DNA of 64,000 nucleotides from Melitaea cinxia (lineage: Eukaryota > Arthropoda > Insecta > Lepidoptera > Nymphalidae): assembly GCF_905220565.1 (NCBI RefSeq), contig NC_059417.1, positions 10,650,518 through 10,714,517 of the forward strand. Direction: 5' to 3'. Shown here one piece after another: positions 26,001-36,400 of the stretch. A program made the position numbers and the translations under genes. The notes under the pieces are model-generated. The model saw only the letters and a list, made by a program, of their open reading frames with translations. It had not been told where the DNA came from and ran no database searches. Position 1 is the stretch's first letter. The number at the start of each line of letters is the position of its first letter.

Positions 26001-26267
26001 TAACGAGCGCGTTGCGTTTCGTTTCGTTTCAAGATGGTTTCAAGCTTATATTTTTAAAGGTGCGGTCTTATTACATCTTAAATTATTCGTACACTTTAAA
26101 TAAATAAACAAAGTGGTATGATAATAAAAAAGTATTTTCTATTTTTACAGAATTTCGCAGTCGAACTTCAATTGGAGAATCAAGCTGAAATAGACATCGA
26201 CCAATTCAAAGAAGCTCTAAATAGGGCGGGCGGTGCCAACTACGGTACTGGTGTTAGGGATTTATGA
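14008..26267 (+). CDS. Coactosin-like actin-binding protein
   Basis: Coactosin-like proteins are small cytoplasmic ADF-homology (ADF-H) proteins that bind F-actin; in vertebrates they also bind 5-lipoxygenase. Four coding exons are placed at 14008-14084, 20570-20680, 20915-21044 and 26151-26267. Each has AG/GT borders and in-phase joins, giving 144 residues against about 142 for human COTL1. The start ATG lies just after an acceptor at 14001, so a 5' untranslated exon lies further left and was not found. Exon 1 encodes 'RAAYEDVRSDNSPTEW', exon 2 'VFKFEGARI', and exon 3 'GDEMSKRKKFMFVTWVGPNV' with 'RAKMSTDKAIIKDII'. Exon 4 ends in 'RAGGANYGTGVRDL'. The single ADF-H domain covers nearly the whole protein. 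Intron 1 (about 6.5 kb) and intron 3 (about 5.1 kb) are repeat-laden, and intron 3 contains ORC5 on the opposite strand. Confidence 0.93.
14200..14435 (-). repeat. tRNA-derived SINE (family E) in coactosin intron 1
   Basis: Reversed head 'gggaatcgaacccacaaccc' with a good B box, plus the body 'gtaagcaacttaatgcttgt'. It lies 115 bp after the exon 1 splice donor, in antisense orientation to coactosin. Confidence 0.75.
14500..14815 (-). repeat. Interspersed repeat A copy in coactosin intron 1
   Basis: Runs from 'cagcctatcgcagtccactg' to 'tattctttgctgacgtaact' and matches the reverse complement of the 5666 unit throughout. A 'acacacac' run at 14497 may be the degenerate tail. Confidence 0.75.
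14820..16550. other. Coactosin intron 1, no further gene recognised
   Basis: AT-rich intronic DNA. A nine-base C run occurs near 15379. No exon-like frame with family resemblance was seen. Confidence 0.45.
16553..16735 (-). repeat. Truncated repeat A copy
   Basis: Contains 'cagtccactg'-like and 'cacaagttcgcgccaaaaat' sequence and the 'ccgcagggctggctttgt' block. It stops in the middle of the unit after 'cttcggtctgtgtattta'. Confidence 0.7.
16740..17995. other. Coactosin intron 1, no supported gene
   Basis: A 132-codon minus-strand frame (17516-17914) has a Cys-rich segment around 'WFTCKKCMKKFE', but I could not assign it to a zinc-finger family. The rest shows no structure. Confidence 0.35.
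18000..18200. repeat. AACCGACTTC-type repeat, left part
   Basis: Begins with 'aaccgactttaaaaaaagga' and continues with 'gaccgatt'-like and 'gttggaaaggagatattcct', also found (inverted) around 10450. Confidence 0.55.
18158..18690. repeat. Tandem repeat, period about 130 bp
   Basis: Units starting 'tctgatgatgga' occur at 18269, 18399 and 18529, exactly 130 bp apart. Each contains 'cgagggaactc' and 'atttatagcaattacctgct'. Shorter, more diverged units flank them at 18158 and 18617. The central two are nearly identical, so the expansion is fairly recent. Confidence 0.85.
18704..18915 (+). repeat. tRNA-derived SINE (family C, Metulj-like)
   Basis: The head reads 'tgccgtgtcggcggcgccta' with 'gtcgcgggttctattcccgc', followed by 'tttatacaaatatttatttt'. 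It is truncated after 'acacctgatagcgaact', where a second SINE begins. Confidence 0.8.
18918..19075 (+). repeat. tRNA-derived SINE (family D)
   Basis: The head 'gacgcgttagcgcagcggtc' has a tRNA A-box-like sequence, and 'gtgggttcaatctccgcg' is B-box-like. The body 'gtcatgatctgggtgtttgt' follows. It directly abuts the family C copy. Confidence 0.75.
19124..19530. mobile_element. MITE with perfect 42-bp terminal inverted repeats
   Basis: Bases 19124-19165 are an exact reverse complement of 19489-19530. The shared arm includes 'ttttaacaaaaaaaaccgac' and ends 'ttcaaacag'. The interior is AT-rich and non-coding. The ACCGACTTC motif links it to the repeats at 10262 and 22980. Confidence 0.9.
19600..19860 (+). 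repeat. LINE 3' fragment (RTE-like)
   Basis: Contains 'ccgtcaaaatcggtccacct', 'cggacagacagacagacaaa' and a terminal 'tttatttgtatagatt'. It resembles the fragment at 23650-23895, with no coding frame. Confidence 0.6.
20287..20476. mobile_element. MITE with double nested inverted repeats
   Basis: The outer arms 20287-20329 and 20434-20476 are exact reverse complements (43 bp, including 'cacggggattaacgcgaaca'). Inside, 20375-20396 and 20409-20430 form a second 22-bp inverted repeat with one mismatch, starting 'accagccgtggtcgca'. The element could fold into a long two-part hairpin. It lies about 95 bp before coactosin exon 2. Confidence 0.9.
21060..22600. other. Coactosin intron 3, left part
   Basis: AT-rich, no exon seen. 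Around 22185-22330 a LINE-like segment ('accgattttcataaaatttt' and 'gggtagtccacccctaattt') is probably an old RTE-type fragment. Confidence 0.4.
22600..22740. repeat. Fragment of AACCGACTTC-type repeat
   Basis: Contains 'aaaaatagtcgaattgagaa' and 'catttttgctttttttcttc'-like sequence, the right end of the 10262 family. A short repeat A scrap ('ttgcagtccactgctggtct') follows at 22755-22805. Confidence 0.45.
22980..23375. mobile_element. AACCGACTTC-type element, near full length
   Basis: The left end 'acccgacttcacaaaagaca' and the right end 'caattgaagtcggttttttt' are inverted. The interior includes 'ggttctcaattcgattgtac' and 'cgtcgacctacgtagtgtta', matching the reverse complement of 10262-10757. 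Confidence 0.7.
23650..23895 (+). repeat. LINE 3' fragment (RTE-like)
   Basis: Contains 'ccgtcaaatttagtccagcc', 'gacaggcagacggacagaca' and 'cgtatttagtaaaaa'-like sequence, parallel to 19600-19860. A local duplication of 'tgcaaaaatatatgtaat' follows at 23935-24000. Confidence 0.6.
24435..24440 (-). terminator. Possible polyadenylation signal of ORC5
   Basis: AATAAA on the minus strand lies 45 bp after the ORC5 stop codon, in an AT-rich flank. Confidence 0.5.
24485..25876 (-). CDS. Orc5: Origin recognition complex subunit 5
   Basis: ORC5 is the AAA+-type subunit of the six-part origin recognition complex, which marks nuclear replication origins and loads the MCM helicase with CDC6 and CDT1. 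The frame is a complete 463-residue protein from ATG to TAA, close to the usual 430-460. A Walker A motif is seen at about residues 36-43 ('GSMATGKS') and a Walker B-like 'VVLVFDRAERL' near 112-122. In the C-terminal half come 'YRPCRDLIELQHMARVNFVK' and 'KLWRHI', and then 'ELPYYAKFLLIAAYLASYNP'. After that, 'KNHGKQRKK', 'LDRLLAIFYAILDERI' and the end 'VRKYLYDFI' match the ORC5 C-terminal domain. No intron interrupts it. It lies antisense inside coactosin intron 3, about 275 bp from exon 4. Intronless structure could be native or come from an old retrocopy; no poly(A) remnant was seen. Confidence 0.95.
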   Translation of the reverse strand: MEDIYRKLPCREEQLHNLLDFLGDSDEPLPASLFISGSMATGKSLCLTTVLQYLNYKYVFIDCIECYSPKIMYEAILTGLIDDQIDVKCDSLWELVNNLNKIGNQLNSYEPVVLVFDRAERLRNMDQNIMSSFLRLREFCNLNICTIFITHLIYDNFYFKVGAREPIKLYFPNYNKEELFKIIFLHQKSFVRHLTNNHDVNSDIRDELERPELFANFLNAFLSVFYRPCRDLIELQHMARVNFVKYCEPIIKNEIKSNDLSKLWRHIASILKTSLELLYLRINNTKASTQSPDKENSDELQPQCYNFENTLKEELLSTKTFAQSFELPYYAKFLLIAAYLASYNPPKEDKRLFMKNHGKQRKKLQQVKAKAKISEKLSTQLGPKVFTLDRLLAIFYAILDERIGLTSNLLAQIATLVELKLIAGSKEIDLDTSKYKCIIGYDFIAAVAQTVGFNVRKYLYDFI

Positions 26268-27200
26268 ATTAAAAATTAAATGTTTAATTACCTTACCACA
26301 AATAGATTTTTTTAATTGACTTAACAATACTATTCTCCTGCCCGAAAGTACATTTCAAGTAGGTGTCAAGTATTGGACATGTAATGACGATTAATGTTTT
26401 TTTTTTTCTAAAACAGGAGTAACTTAAATAGCTTTTACAATCTGTAAATAATCGGCAAGAGTAACTTCCTATCACGTATTGTTAGGCCATTTGTGTAAGG
26501 TACTTTTTTATTCAAGTCGAAAGTGGCATATTCAGAAAAATTTTAGTAGTAAAGGAATAAGAAAATTTTGTAATGTTTTTTATATTTATATGATATAAAT
26601 TAAAACTTTCATTATATTTTGTAATAATATATTGTGTGACAATATATTTTAATGAGTCTTATCTAGTATTATTGCCAGTAAATATCTGACTGAACAGCTC
26701 AAGTCTTGCGCTTATAAAAATATTGCTGCATCTTGCCCATATTTTTAACAACTTTTAAAGTGTAGTCTATTATCTTTTTCATTATTAATTTCGTATCAGT
26801 CAGTAAATATAATTACAATTTACTTTACAATGATGGAGATATATTTATTTTTTTGTCGATTTTAAGGAATATTTTATTATTCATGGACTGATCTTCAAAA
26901 TGAGAACTTAGTTTAGTGGCAGGGTGCAATGAGTTGTAAGAAAATAGAATTACCGCCGTAATGTTTGATGTAATTGCCATATATAAGGCAAATGGTGCAT
27001 TTATTTTTTGTCTACATTTGTATACAAACATTCGAAATTTTAATGCTTTTTTATATACATTGACTAGTATTATATCGCCCTACATTATTATTGATGACTG
27101 GTGAATACAATTAACCAAACGAGATAGTTTTATGTTGTTTTATTTTAAACCTTTTCCGTAAAGAAAATATATTATCAACGTTGACACTGATTTGTCAGGA
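26268..27200 (+). other. Coactosin 3' flank, probable 3' UTR in part
   Basis: AT-rich sequence after the coactosin stop, without repeats or frames that I recognise. The polyadenylation site could not be placed. Confidence 0.4.
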
Positions 27201-27224
27201 ATATGGAAAAAAAGATTTTTAACA

Positions 27225-27375
27225 TACACACGCGGACATCTTAAACGACTGATAGGGTTAATTTTTTTTTTCGATAAATGTACCTAATACACGCAGACTC
27301 GGGCGAGAACAGAACCCACAATCCCCGGACCGGAGAGCAGGGATATTAAAAATCGCGACAGTGAGCAAGTCAAAA
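27225..27375 (-). repeat. tRNA-derived SINE (family E), truncated
   Basis: Contains 'acacacgcggacatcttaaa', 'cgcagactcgggcgagaaca' and 'gaacccacaatccccgg', the reversed family E head. Confidence 0.6.
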
Positions 27376-27379
27376 TAAA

Positions 27380-30290
27380 TATATATTTTTAGAGGTAATA
27401 AAAACCATTTGTATTCAAATATAAATTTATTATTAAAAGTACAATATTATCGCTCGTATTATGTACGATGGCAATGTTGACAAACACAATGCAAAAAAAG
27501 TGTAATTACAAAAATTATAAATTTTATTACCTGTATCAAACAGTATACGCTTAATCAATATACATTGATAAAAAAAAAATTAAGAAATACATTTTTTTAA
27601 TTACTTTTGAAATTCAAACATTTCACTAGCACAAATCATCTTCACCCTTTTTTTTTCTACGTCCGCGTCAGTGTGAATAAGAACTACAAATAATAATTTT
27701 ATAATGAAACATCTTAAGAATCACATTTTTTTTCTATTTTTTGCTTTTATTTTCATTAAAATCCTAAACAAATCGTATCAAAGTTGAATCTTGATTTACG
27801 ATTTTGTAACAGACAGCTCAGTAAGAAATTATTAAAAATAATTATTGGTGTTATCATCTAACGAAACTTTTCACTCTCTATAACCTATGCTGGCTAGTAC
27901 ATTTTTTATTATATAATAAAACAGTTAAATTCCAAAATGTAATAAATACTGTTTATTAAAACAGAAATGCGATATTATACCACATTTGCCATTTATTATC
28001 CTTGGTTCCTAAAGTACTTCACCTCTGTTGGCAGTGCATTAGTTATAAACGAACTTAATAACGCCTAATTATTAATATAATTATAAATCTGGTAACATCA
28101 ATAACTATTTTCTCTATTATTACAAAAAGCATACAAATATAAAAATGACATAAACATAACATTATATTATCATCTAAGAGTCCCAAGTTTATTGTTAATG
28201 TTTGAACACACTGTTATTTTGGTAAGATATCTTCAGTTTTATAAATTTTTATCCGACTACGGAAATATTGAGCGTAATGCGATTAGTTGTACGTCTACTT
28301 ATTACATAAATAGACTGTAGATACAAAAGGCATTAAATTAAACCACATATACTCAGGTGTGTATTTTAAGACTTAGGACCCCGGGTCATTTTAATTTGCC
28401 GCCCCATAAATTAAGGGAAAATATAATCAATTATTTTTGGTGACATTTTTGCTTTACTTTTTTTTTTTAGTTATCAATTTTTGTAAAAATCGATTAATTT
28501 TTCACACCCCTAGTACATATGTTCAGCTTACGCCGCCCCGAACCCTTATGGCCCTTAGGGTGAATCATAGATATAGTAAAAAACCTTTTTTTACTTGATC
28601 TATGGGGTGAATATACTACATACTATTTCTAAGCAATATACAAAATACAATATAATATCTTTCGTCAAAACCACTGCTTCATCTGACTGTTGTTTCGTAT
28701 AAAGCTTAGAATGTATGTAGTGTATGTTGTTTAATGGCTTTCGTTTGTATTGACCCTGGATAGTATGAGAGCATTACGTGATGTTGGTATTTGTTATAAT
28801 ATTTTAGTTTTTATATTCTCTATTGGTGTTTGACTGCTAACTGCGTCTTTCAATTGGGGGTGCTGTAAGTATGATCGGGTTCAAGATGGAAAAAAATTTC
28901 TACCCTTTTTTTAATTTAATTTTGTCTATAAACGAGCTACGAGGCAAGGTAGTTATTACATAAACCATCCTTTCATTGTAGGCATGGCTATTCGTGCTTA
29001 CGTGCTTCATTTGACGATTTGTGCAGTCGAGCGCCTTGTATGGAAAAATATATTCCGTAGTCTGGTTTTTTGTTATTTTATTTTTATTTATAACCTACAC
29101 GAGTTATGGCATGTTAAATGTGGTAAGTATAACAACACTATGAACTATAGTTATATTCACCAACAAGCCCTTGTTAGCTAATTATTAGTGTTTTACTTAT
29201 ACTAACATGTTCCTAGTTAAGAAAATTTTAAATTATTATAATTTTTATTTAAAAAAATTATACTTTTATGGTAGATGTTAGTTTACTAATAGCTATATAT
29301 TTGATTGATTCAGCCTGTAACGTCTCACAGCTGGGCATGGGCCTCTTTCTCCGTGTAGGAGACGGGTCAGAGTGTGGCGTACCCACTCATATACAAACTT
29401 TTTATATCAGAATAATAAGTTTAAATTTTTTTTTTTATATTTTTTATAAAAATATTTTTTGATTTTTGTCAAGAATTATATTTTACATTTTATTGATTCT
29501 ATTACATATTTTGCTACATGTACGTTGATTTTAATTATTCTGTCAGTCAGTTAGTCAGTTCAGCTTATTGCAGTCCACTGCTGGCCTCCCCAAGTTATTA
29601 ATTAAATTATTCTTTAACAATAAGTAACTGGAGATAACAAATATATTTTCATTACTTAATTTGTAAAATAGCTATTCGCTAAAGAAGCTTCATCTACTAC
29701 ACTGCTCCACTGCGGGTTGTTGGAGTGGAATAGCTCTACATACGTAACAATACATAATATGTACTAGCTTATAAAATGTCACAAATATATTTAATGTTTA
29801 TATATAAAAAAACAATTTACAATTTTCTTTACTAGTTGGCGCATTATTAAGAACATAATTTTCACAGATTATAATTGATTGTACTTTTTAAAAACTAGCT
29901 AACTATACACATAATACTACCAAAATTTTGAAACTAAAAAATTAAGGATCAAAAATCTTAAGACTGTACTTAGTAACACTGGTTCTATAATTGATTTATT
30001 ATCTATTGTTTCTTATACATTAACGTTACGCTTATTCCAAAATTAAGATAGTACATTATGTTAATACAAACACAGTTTTATACCTAGCTTTGAAGCTCGG
30101 TGCAAATAACTGCCTAAGGGGATTGTAATGATTACATAGAAGCGTACAAAAAAATCGATACCATACTATTTATGTATAGTAAAATTACACAAACAACCTC
30201 CCAAAATCAATGGTACCTAATATTTACAGTTCAATTAACTGTATGGTTATTATGATGGTAGCCTCTAAGTCTATAACTGGTAGTAATATC
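27380..30290. other. Intergenic DNA between convergent coactosin and NPEPL1
   Basis: AT-rich. No exon matching a known family was recognised. A scrap of repeat A with a GTCA-type tail lies at 29540-29590 ('ttgcagtccactgctggcct'). Part of the right side is probably NPEPL1 3' UTR. Confidence 0.45.
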
Positions 30291-30332
30291 TACCAAAAAA
30301 AAAAAATTTTTTTTTGATACCCCCCAGATCCT

Positions 30333-30420
30333 ACGTGGCTAATTTGGAGCACCTGGCTAATTAGGAGCACCTGGCTACTTAGGAGCACCTGGCTATTTAG
30401 TAGTACCTGGCTAGTCTAGC
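30333..30420. repeat. Five tandem copies of an 18-bp unit
   Basis: Units at 30333, 30351, 30369, 30387 and 30405 follow 'acctggctaattaggagc' with one to four changes each. They lie about 40 bp beyond the NPEPL1 stop codon, so on the minus strand they should be in its 3' UTR. Confidence 0.9.
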
Positions 30421-30461
30421 TATAACCCGGGCACGTAGTAGGTGGTGAGGGCGTACATTCG

Positions 30462-33400
30462 TCAGTGTTCCGGACAAAGGGCTTTTAGTAGCCGACTGCG
30501 GGTTTGAGCACCAAAAAGTACGGAGAGAAGGGCCACGCCATAGCCGGTTGCGCGTTCACCCTGTAATTAAGAAATAAATATTTTTGACATACACTCGCAG
30601 TTGTCTGTTCCTAAGATAAGCAAAATAACTAAAAGTTTTCAAGATAAATATAAATGTAAACAAAATAAACACATATATAACCCACAGACGCGGGCGGGAA
30701 TCGAACACACAAACTCCAGAGATAAAACAGGGTCACCGCAAACTGCTCCAATTTTATCTATAATATTCTTATATATTAACTTATATTAAGTTATTTTTAT
30801 AGAGAATATTGAATTACTTATCAATACCTAAAAGTGTATGAATAATTTACTGTAAATTGCTGATACAATATTTTTTTATCAAAATACCATATGTAATTCT
30901 ATATTATACACATTATGTATATATACACACTCGCGTATATGCGTGCGAATGTATATTCATGCGTAATGTGCATGGGTGCGTAAAAGTGCGTATACTTGCA
31001 TGATGATATGTGTGTGTGTGCGTTTGCATATACTGTGTACTTATAAGGAGATGTGTGTGTTAATGAGTAAATGTGTGTGTGCGTGTGTGTGCGCGCATGA
31101 GTCAGTATGTGTGTGCAGAGTACACGCGCGCGCGCGTGTGTGTGTGTGCGCGCGTGTGTGTGTTCGTGTGCGTATGTGCGAGCGTGTGCGTGTGTGCGAG
31201 CGTGTGCGTGCGTGAGTCAGTGCAAGTGCGTACGTGGGTCAGTGCGTGTGCGTGTACGTACGCAGTGCGCGGGCGCCGCCATGTCGACGTGCAGCCAGTC
31301 GCCGGGGAAGTCGAAGCCCAGGTGCGCCAGGACGAACAGCGCCGCACACGACGGCTGCGCGTTGTTGCGGTCCTGCAACGAACACCGCACTCATTATCGA
31401 CTGCCTTCTAAATATAATATATTAATCACATATTCAGTCTTTAAAACTAAAACGCTTTCACCCGTTCTCTATGTATTTTTTATCAAAGTGACATTTTTAA
31501 ACTACTCCCAAAGTAAATCATGATAAAAGAAGTTATTCATTTATCTAATGATCTGATGAAAGGGTTTTTATTACTTTTTTTAGTTGTGACGCCACGAAAA
31601 CCACTTTTTCCACATAGGATAAGCGTTTCTTATATACATATTACTATTCATATAAGTGTTACAAATTATTAGTTATGTGAGTCAAGAGTTTTTTTTTTTT
31701 TTTTTTTTATACATAGATAGGCTGGCGTTTGACCGCTATTTCACCTGATGATAAGTGAAAATGCGGTCTAAGATGGAGCACGCTTGCCTAGAAGTAGCCT
31801 ATTCACTCGCGACTTAAAGATCCCCAGGTCATAGCTTTCAGGAAACACAGACGCTGGTAGAGAGTTCCATTCCTTGGCCGTACGGATCAAGAATGTACTA
31901 GCGAATCGCTTAGTGCGTATAGGGGGAATGTCAACCATATAAGGGTGACGAAACGCAGAGCGTCTGGTTGTACGATGATGGAAGGGGGAGGGAGGAATCA
32001 GATCATGGAGTTCTTGCGCACACTCTCCGAAGTGTATCCGATAAAAAACCGACAGGCCGGCCACCCTACGCCGATGATGTAAGCTTTGCAGCTTTGTGGC
32101 GACCAGTGCATCGTCACCGATGAGCCTCCCGGCTCGTCTCTCAATTGATTCAAGAAGCTCCAGCTGGTACTTGGCTGAGCCACCCCAAAGATGAGAGCAG
32201 TACTCCATGCATGATCGAACTTGTGCTTGATATAAATTCAGAAGCTGTTCCGGAGTGAAGTACCGTCTCACCTTCGAGAGGACGCCCAGTTTTTTGGCAG
32301 CTGTTTGAGCTTTTGCCTCTATGTAAGAGCCAAAATTGAGGGTGGATGTTAGAGTAAGGCCAAGAAGCTCCAGGTGGTCGGATATGGGCACGGGCACACC
32401 TCGGAAAGAGGGAGTCAGTTGGAAAGGACTCCGTTTTGCCGAAAAGAGACACGCCTGGGTCTTAGAGGCGTTGAACTTTACCAGATTTGCGTTACCCCAA
32501 TCAGAGACGGCTTTAAGGGACAAGTTCAGACGCTGAATCATGGCTTCCCTCAGCAACTGGATCTCAGACCCACTCGCTCGTGCGTCGGACATGTAACGCT
32601 CGACAACGGTGCTGTCATCTGCATACCCAAAGGTCCCGGGTTTGAGCAGGTCGTTGATGTGCAGCAAGAATAGCGTTGCCGAGAGTACAGACCCCTGAGG
32701 GACCCCGGCATTGATGACCAAACGATCGGACTCGCAACCGTCTATAACCACGCGAATTGATCGATCCCTCAGGAAGTCAGATATCCAAACACAGAGAGAA
32801 GCGGGTAGGCCGTATGAGGGAAGTTTGCTAATAAGGCCATCGTGCCAGACCCTGTCAAATGCCTTCGAGATGTCGAGCGAGACCGCTATGGCTTCCCCGT
32901 GTTTCTCGATAGCCTCACTCCAAATGTGTGTGGCATACGCGAGAAGATCACCCGTGGACCGCTTGCGGTGAAAACCGAGAGACACCAAGAGTACAATATT
33001 TTATTATCCTCACCGCAACACTGTTTTTCATGTCAGCCACGACGCTGCTGAACTCCGAGAAGTGAAGCTCGGGCGCGAAGGGTAGGGCGTGGGCCAGGTC
33101 CCCGGTTAGCCGTCCAGCTTTTTCACAGCGACGCTCCAGTCTTGCACTGTTACTTACCACCGCTGCATGGTACTTGCCGGTAGCCGTTCCCTACAATACA
33201 GACATAGATATAACACAGATATATAGATATAATACTATAACTGAGGTAGCGTTCGGCAGGAAATATCTTAGTCAAAATCTGAAGCAGCACGAAGTACCTC
33301 GAACTTGCGGAAGATCACAGCTAAATGAAATGTAAACAGTATTCTAGCTAATAGGAGAAATGGGGGTAGGTTGCGATGCTTATGTCTACAGGCTACGGTA

Positions 33401-36400
33401 ACAATAGCGCGCCAAAAATGGCGTGAACTTATGTCAAATATAGTCAAAATCTGAAGCAGCACGAAGTATCTCGAACTTGCAGAAGATCACAGCTAAATGA
33501 AATGTAAACAGTATTCTAGCTAATAGGAGAAATGGGGGTAGGTTGCGATGCTTATGTCTACAGGCTACGGTAACAATAGCGCGCCAAAAATGGCGTGAAC
33601 TAATGTGTTTTGCCCACAGTCACCACGCTGAGCAGGCGGGTTGGTGACCGCAGGGCTGGCTTTGTCGCACCGAATTCGCTGCTGCGGACAGCTTTGACTT
33701 GTGTATTTCAAAGCCGGCAGTTGGATGGTTATCCCGTCATCAGTCGGCTTTTTAAGTTCAAAGGTGGTAGTGGAACTATGTTATACCGCTATTGGTTGGC
33801 TTTTTAAGTTCAAGATGGTAGTGGAACTGTGTTATTCCTTAGTCGCCTCTTACGACACCCACGGGAAGAGAGGGGGAAGATGTGTGCGTTATTGTACATA
33901 TATACCTTTCTAACACATAATATGAGCTAGTAGAAATTGTATGAGTATTAAGATTAACATATTATTTAATTTTATTGTTATATAAAAAAATAAGCAATAC
34001 CTGGGCTCCAGTAAGTGTCGCTACATCCACAATGGTTGTAGCCTTCAGATCTCTCTGTGCATACACCACACCGTCGCTCAGTACAAGACGGCCTGGAAAT
34101 TATATATTGAACATTTTTATATACTAGTGGTATCAACTACAGACTCACACAGACAAAAGAGTGTATACGCGTGTGTGTGTCAAACACATAGTAGTGTGTT
34201 TTCTTTTTTTCCAGTTAATTTTTTATCCATTATTTAAAAAAATATATCATTCTGCACTCCTTCTCTATATAAACTATAAGTGTGCGAAATTTCATATTCC
34301 TCCGTCCGAGCAATTTTCGTAGTTTTTGCTTCAAGTATTATTATGTAAAAGATAGCGTTAGTAGCAAACAAGTATATTATTGGTTGATGGTAAGCGGGTA
34401 TCAACCTTCACCACCAAAGGAACACATCATGACTTGAGCGCATTGTTATTTGACTGTGATGTTCCAGGAGGTCATCACGTCCGTGACTGGGCTATTCCAG
34501 GCTATAAGTAAATATTATTTCCTGCCCTACCCCACCTTAATAAGAGTTATTTTTATGTTTACAATATCAACGGTAAAGTAGAAGCAATTATTTCTTTTAT
34601 ATAATATACAACACAAAGAATTCACTTTAATACTTTTCAATAATTTTCATATAATAATAAGAGTGAATACTAAAAATTTTGTGTTTATAAAAATATTACC
34701 TTCTGCGTCCGTGTTGTTGATCTCAACAGTGCGTCCTGAATACAGCTGGTGGATATCGTCTGGCCTGAAAACAAAAAATAATATAATATTAATGAGCTTT
34801 GATTGAAAAAATAATATTTTATAACTTTTTTTTTTTACTTGACGGTAACTCATTGAGGGCCAAACTTACAAGGCTAACTACCCGTACTATAAAATCTCAG
34901 TTTCAGGGCTACGTTCTGTATTTTAGTCTCGATTTCGCCCACACCCTTCTAATTCCTTGTTACGTAGATATCTCAGATCCACATTGGGTAATCACAAAAT
35001 TAAGAGGTGAGGTTGTACCTGGTAGCATTGGGCCCCACAGCGTTTTCAGCCAGACACAGTACTGCGTGGAGGTTGACCAGAGGCCCCGCCCTCACGGTGG
35101 CGCTGAAGGCCCCCAGCACCGCGGCCGCGCCTCCGCAGTCTCCCTTCATTCCCACCATGGACGTCTGAAACGATATGGAAACTAGTTATTTCAATCGCCA
35201 ACAGATGACACGCACAAAAGAAGAGTGTTCTTTAGACCACACAACTTAAGTAAAACATATATCACATTTCAGAATTCTATTTTAATATTTTTACACTTTA
35301 AAAATAAATTTTATTGAATCAAAAGTTCATTATTGCATTCAGTTAGTTTCTATGACAACTTACCCTAGCTTTAATACTGAGACCACCAGTGTCGTACACG
35401 ATGCCCTTGCCGACCCACGCTACTGTCTCAGTGGCTCCGGGAGCCATGTAAGATAGCACCACTAACGCAGGGGGCTTGGCCGCTGCCTTCCCAACACCAT
35501 AGATACCCCCCATGCCTCTTTCTTTGAGTTCCTCTCCTCGTATGATGGTGGGTTCTCCAATGTCCAGTTCCTTGGCGACTTTGCAGGCTTCCTTTATGAT
35601 AAAAACAAATAATTAGTATAAAAATGAGTGCATTTTTCTGCTTTATGCTACTTTTTTACTTTACAAAATATAAAATTTACCTTGCTCAAGAATGCTTCAA
35701 AAGCAAACTGAGCACTTCGATTGTGTAGTAGTGCTCTTAACAAAAAAATTATAGTTTATGTGAAGTCACAATTCACAAAAAATTTGGAATGTAGATTCTG
35801 AAGAGAAGAAACAGAAAAAAAACTTGGTAATTAATCTTTAAAAAAGAAAAACTGTAAATCATTATAAATTTAAATTATTTACATTAAGATGTATATAATT
35901 AAAAGTACTAATCTCCTACAATACTTAACATTTTTCAATAACTATTAGTGTGATTGATGCCCTGCATAGTGCAACTTGTGAGTAGTTTCTCATCAGGAAG
36001 AGGGGGAGGGGGGCAAATAATCTCTTAGCAATTTTTTTTTTATACAACTAGGTCGGCAAACAAGTGTACGGCTCACCTGATGGTAAGCGATTACTTTATT
36101 GACACTTGCAATGCCAGAAGAATCACAAGCGAATTGTCGACCATACCCCCAATTCCTCCCAGGAGTACAGGTCACCTTACTCACCACTGGAACACGACAC
36201 TGCTGGAAAGCAGTATTATTTAGCTGTGATCTTCTGTAAGTTCGAGGTACTACCCCAGTCAGACTTCTCCATAATTTGAAAAGGAAATTTCCTGCTGTGC
36301 CCTACCGCAGTTAAGGTCAAAAGTCAGCAGTTACCTCAATAAAGGCATCCACATCCATGATATTAGCCGGTGTGTCAGTGATCCTTGCAGCGAGGCGCGC

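Noticed and set aside
28984..29181. 65-codon frame in the coactosin-NPEPL1 interval
   Set aside because: No family resemblance, no splice context, and composition like the surrounding AT-rich DNA.
30333..30420. Regular short repeats that could suggest a CRISPR array
   Set aside because: The units are directly adjacent without spacers and the context is an animal gene.
30976..31523. Several overlapping Cys/Val/Arg/His/Thr-rich reading frames
   Set aside because: They are produced by the TG/CG microsatellite and by the antisense of the NPEPL1 exon at 31262-31372.
32150..33160. Frames overlapping the LINE on both strands
   Set aside because: Only the 406-codon minus-strand frame carries reverse transcriptase motifs. 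The others are shadows.
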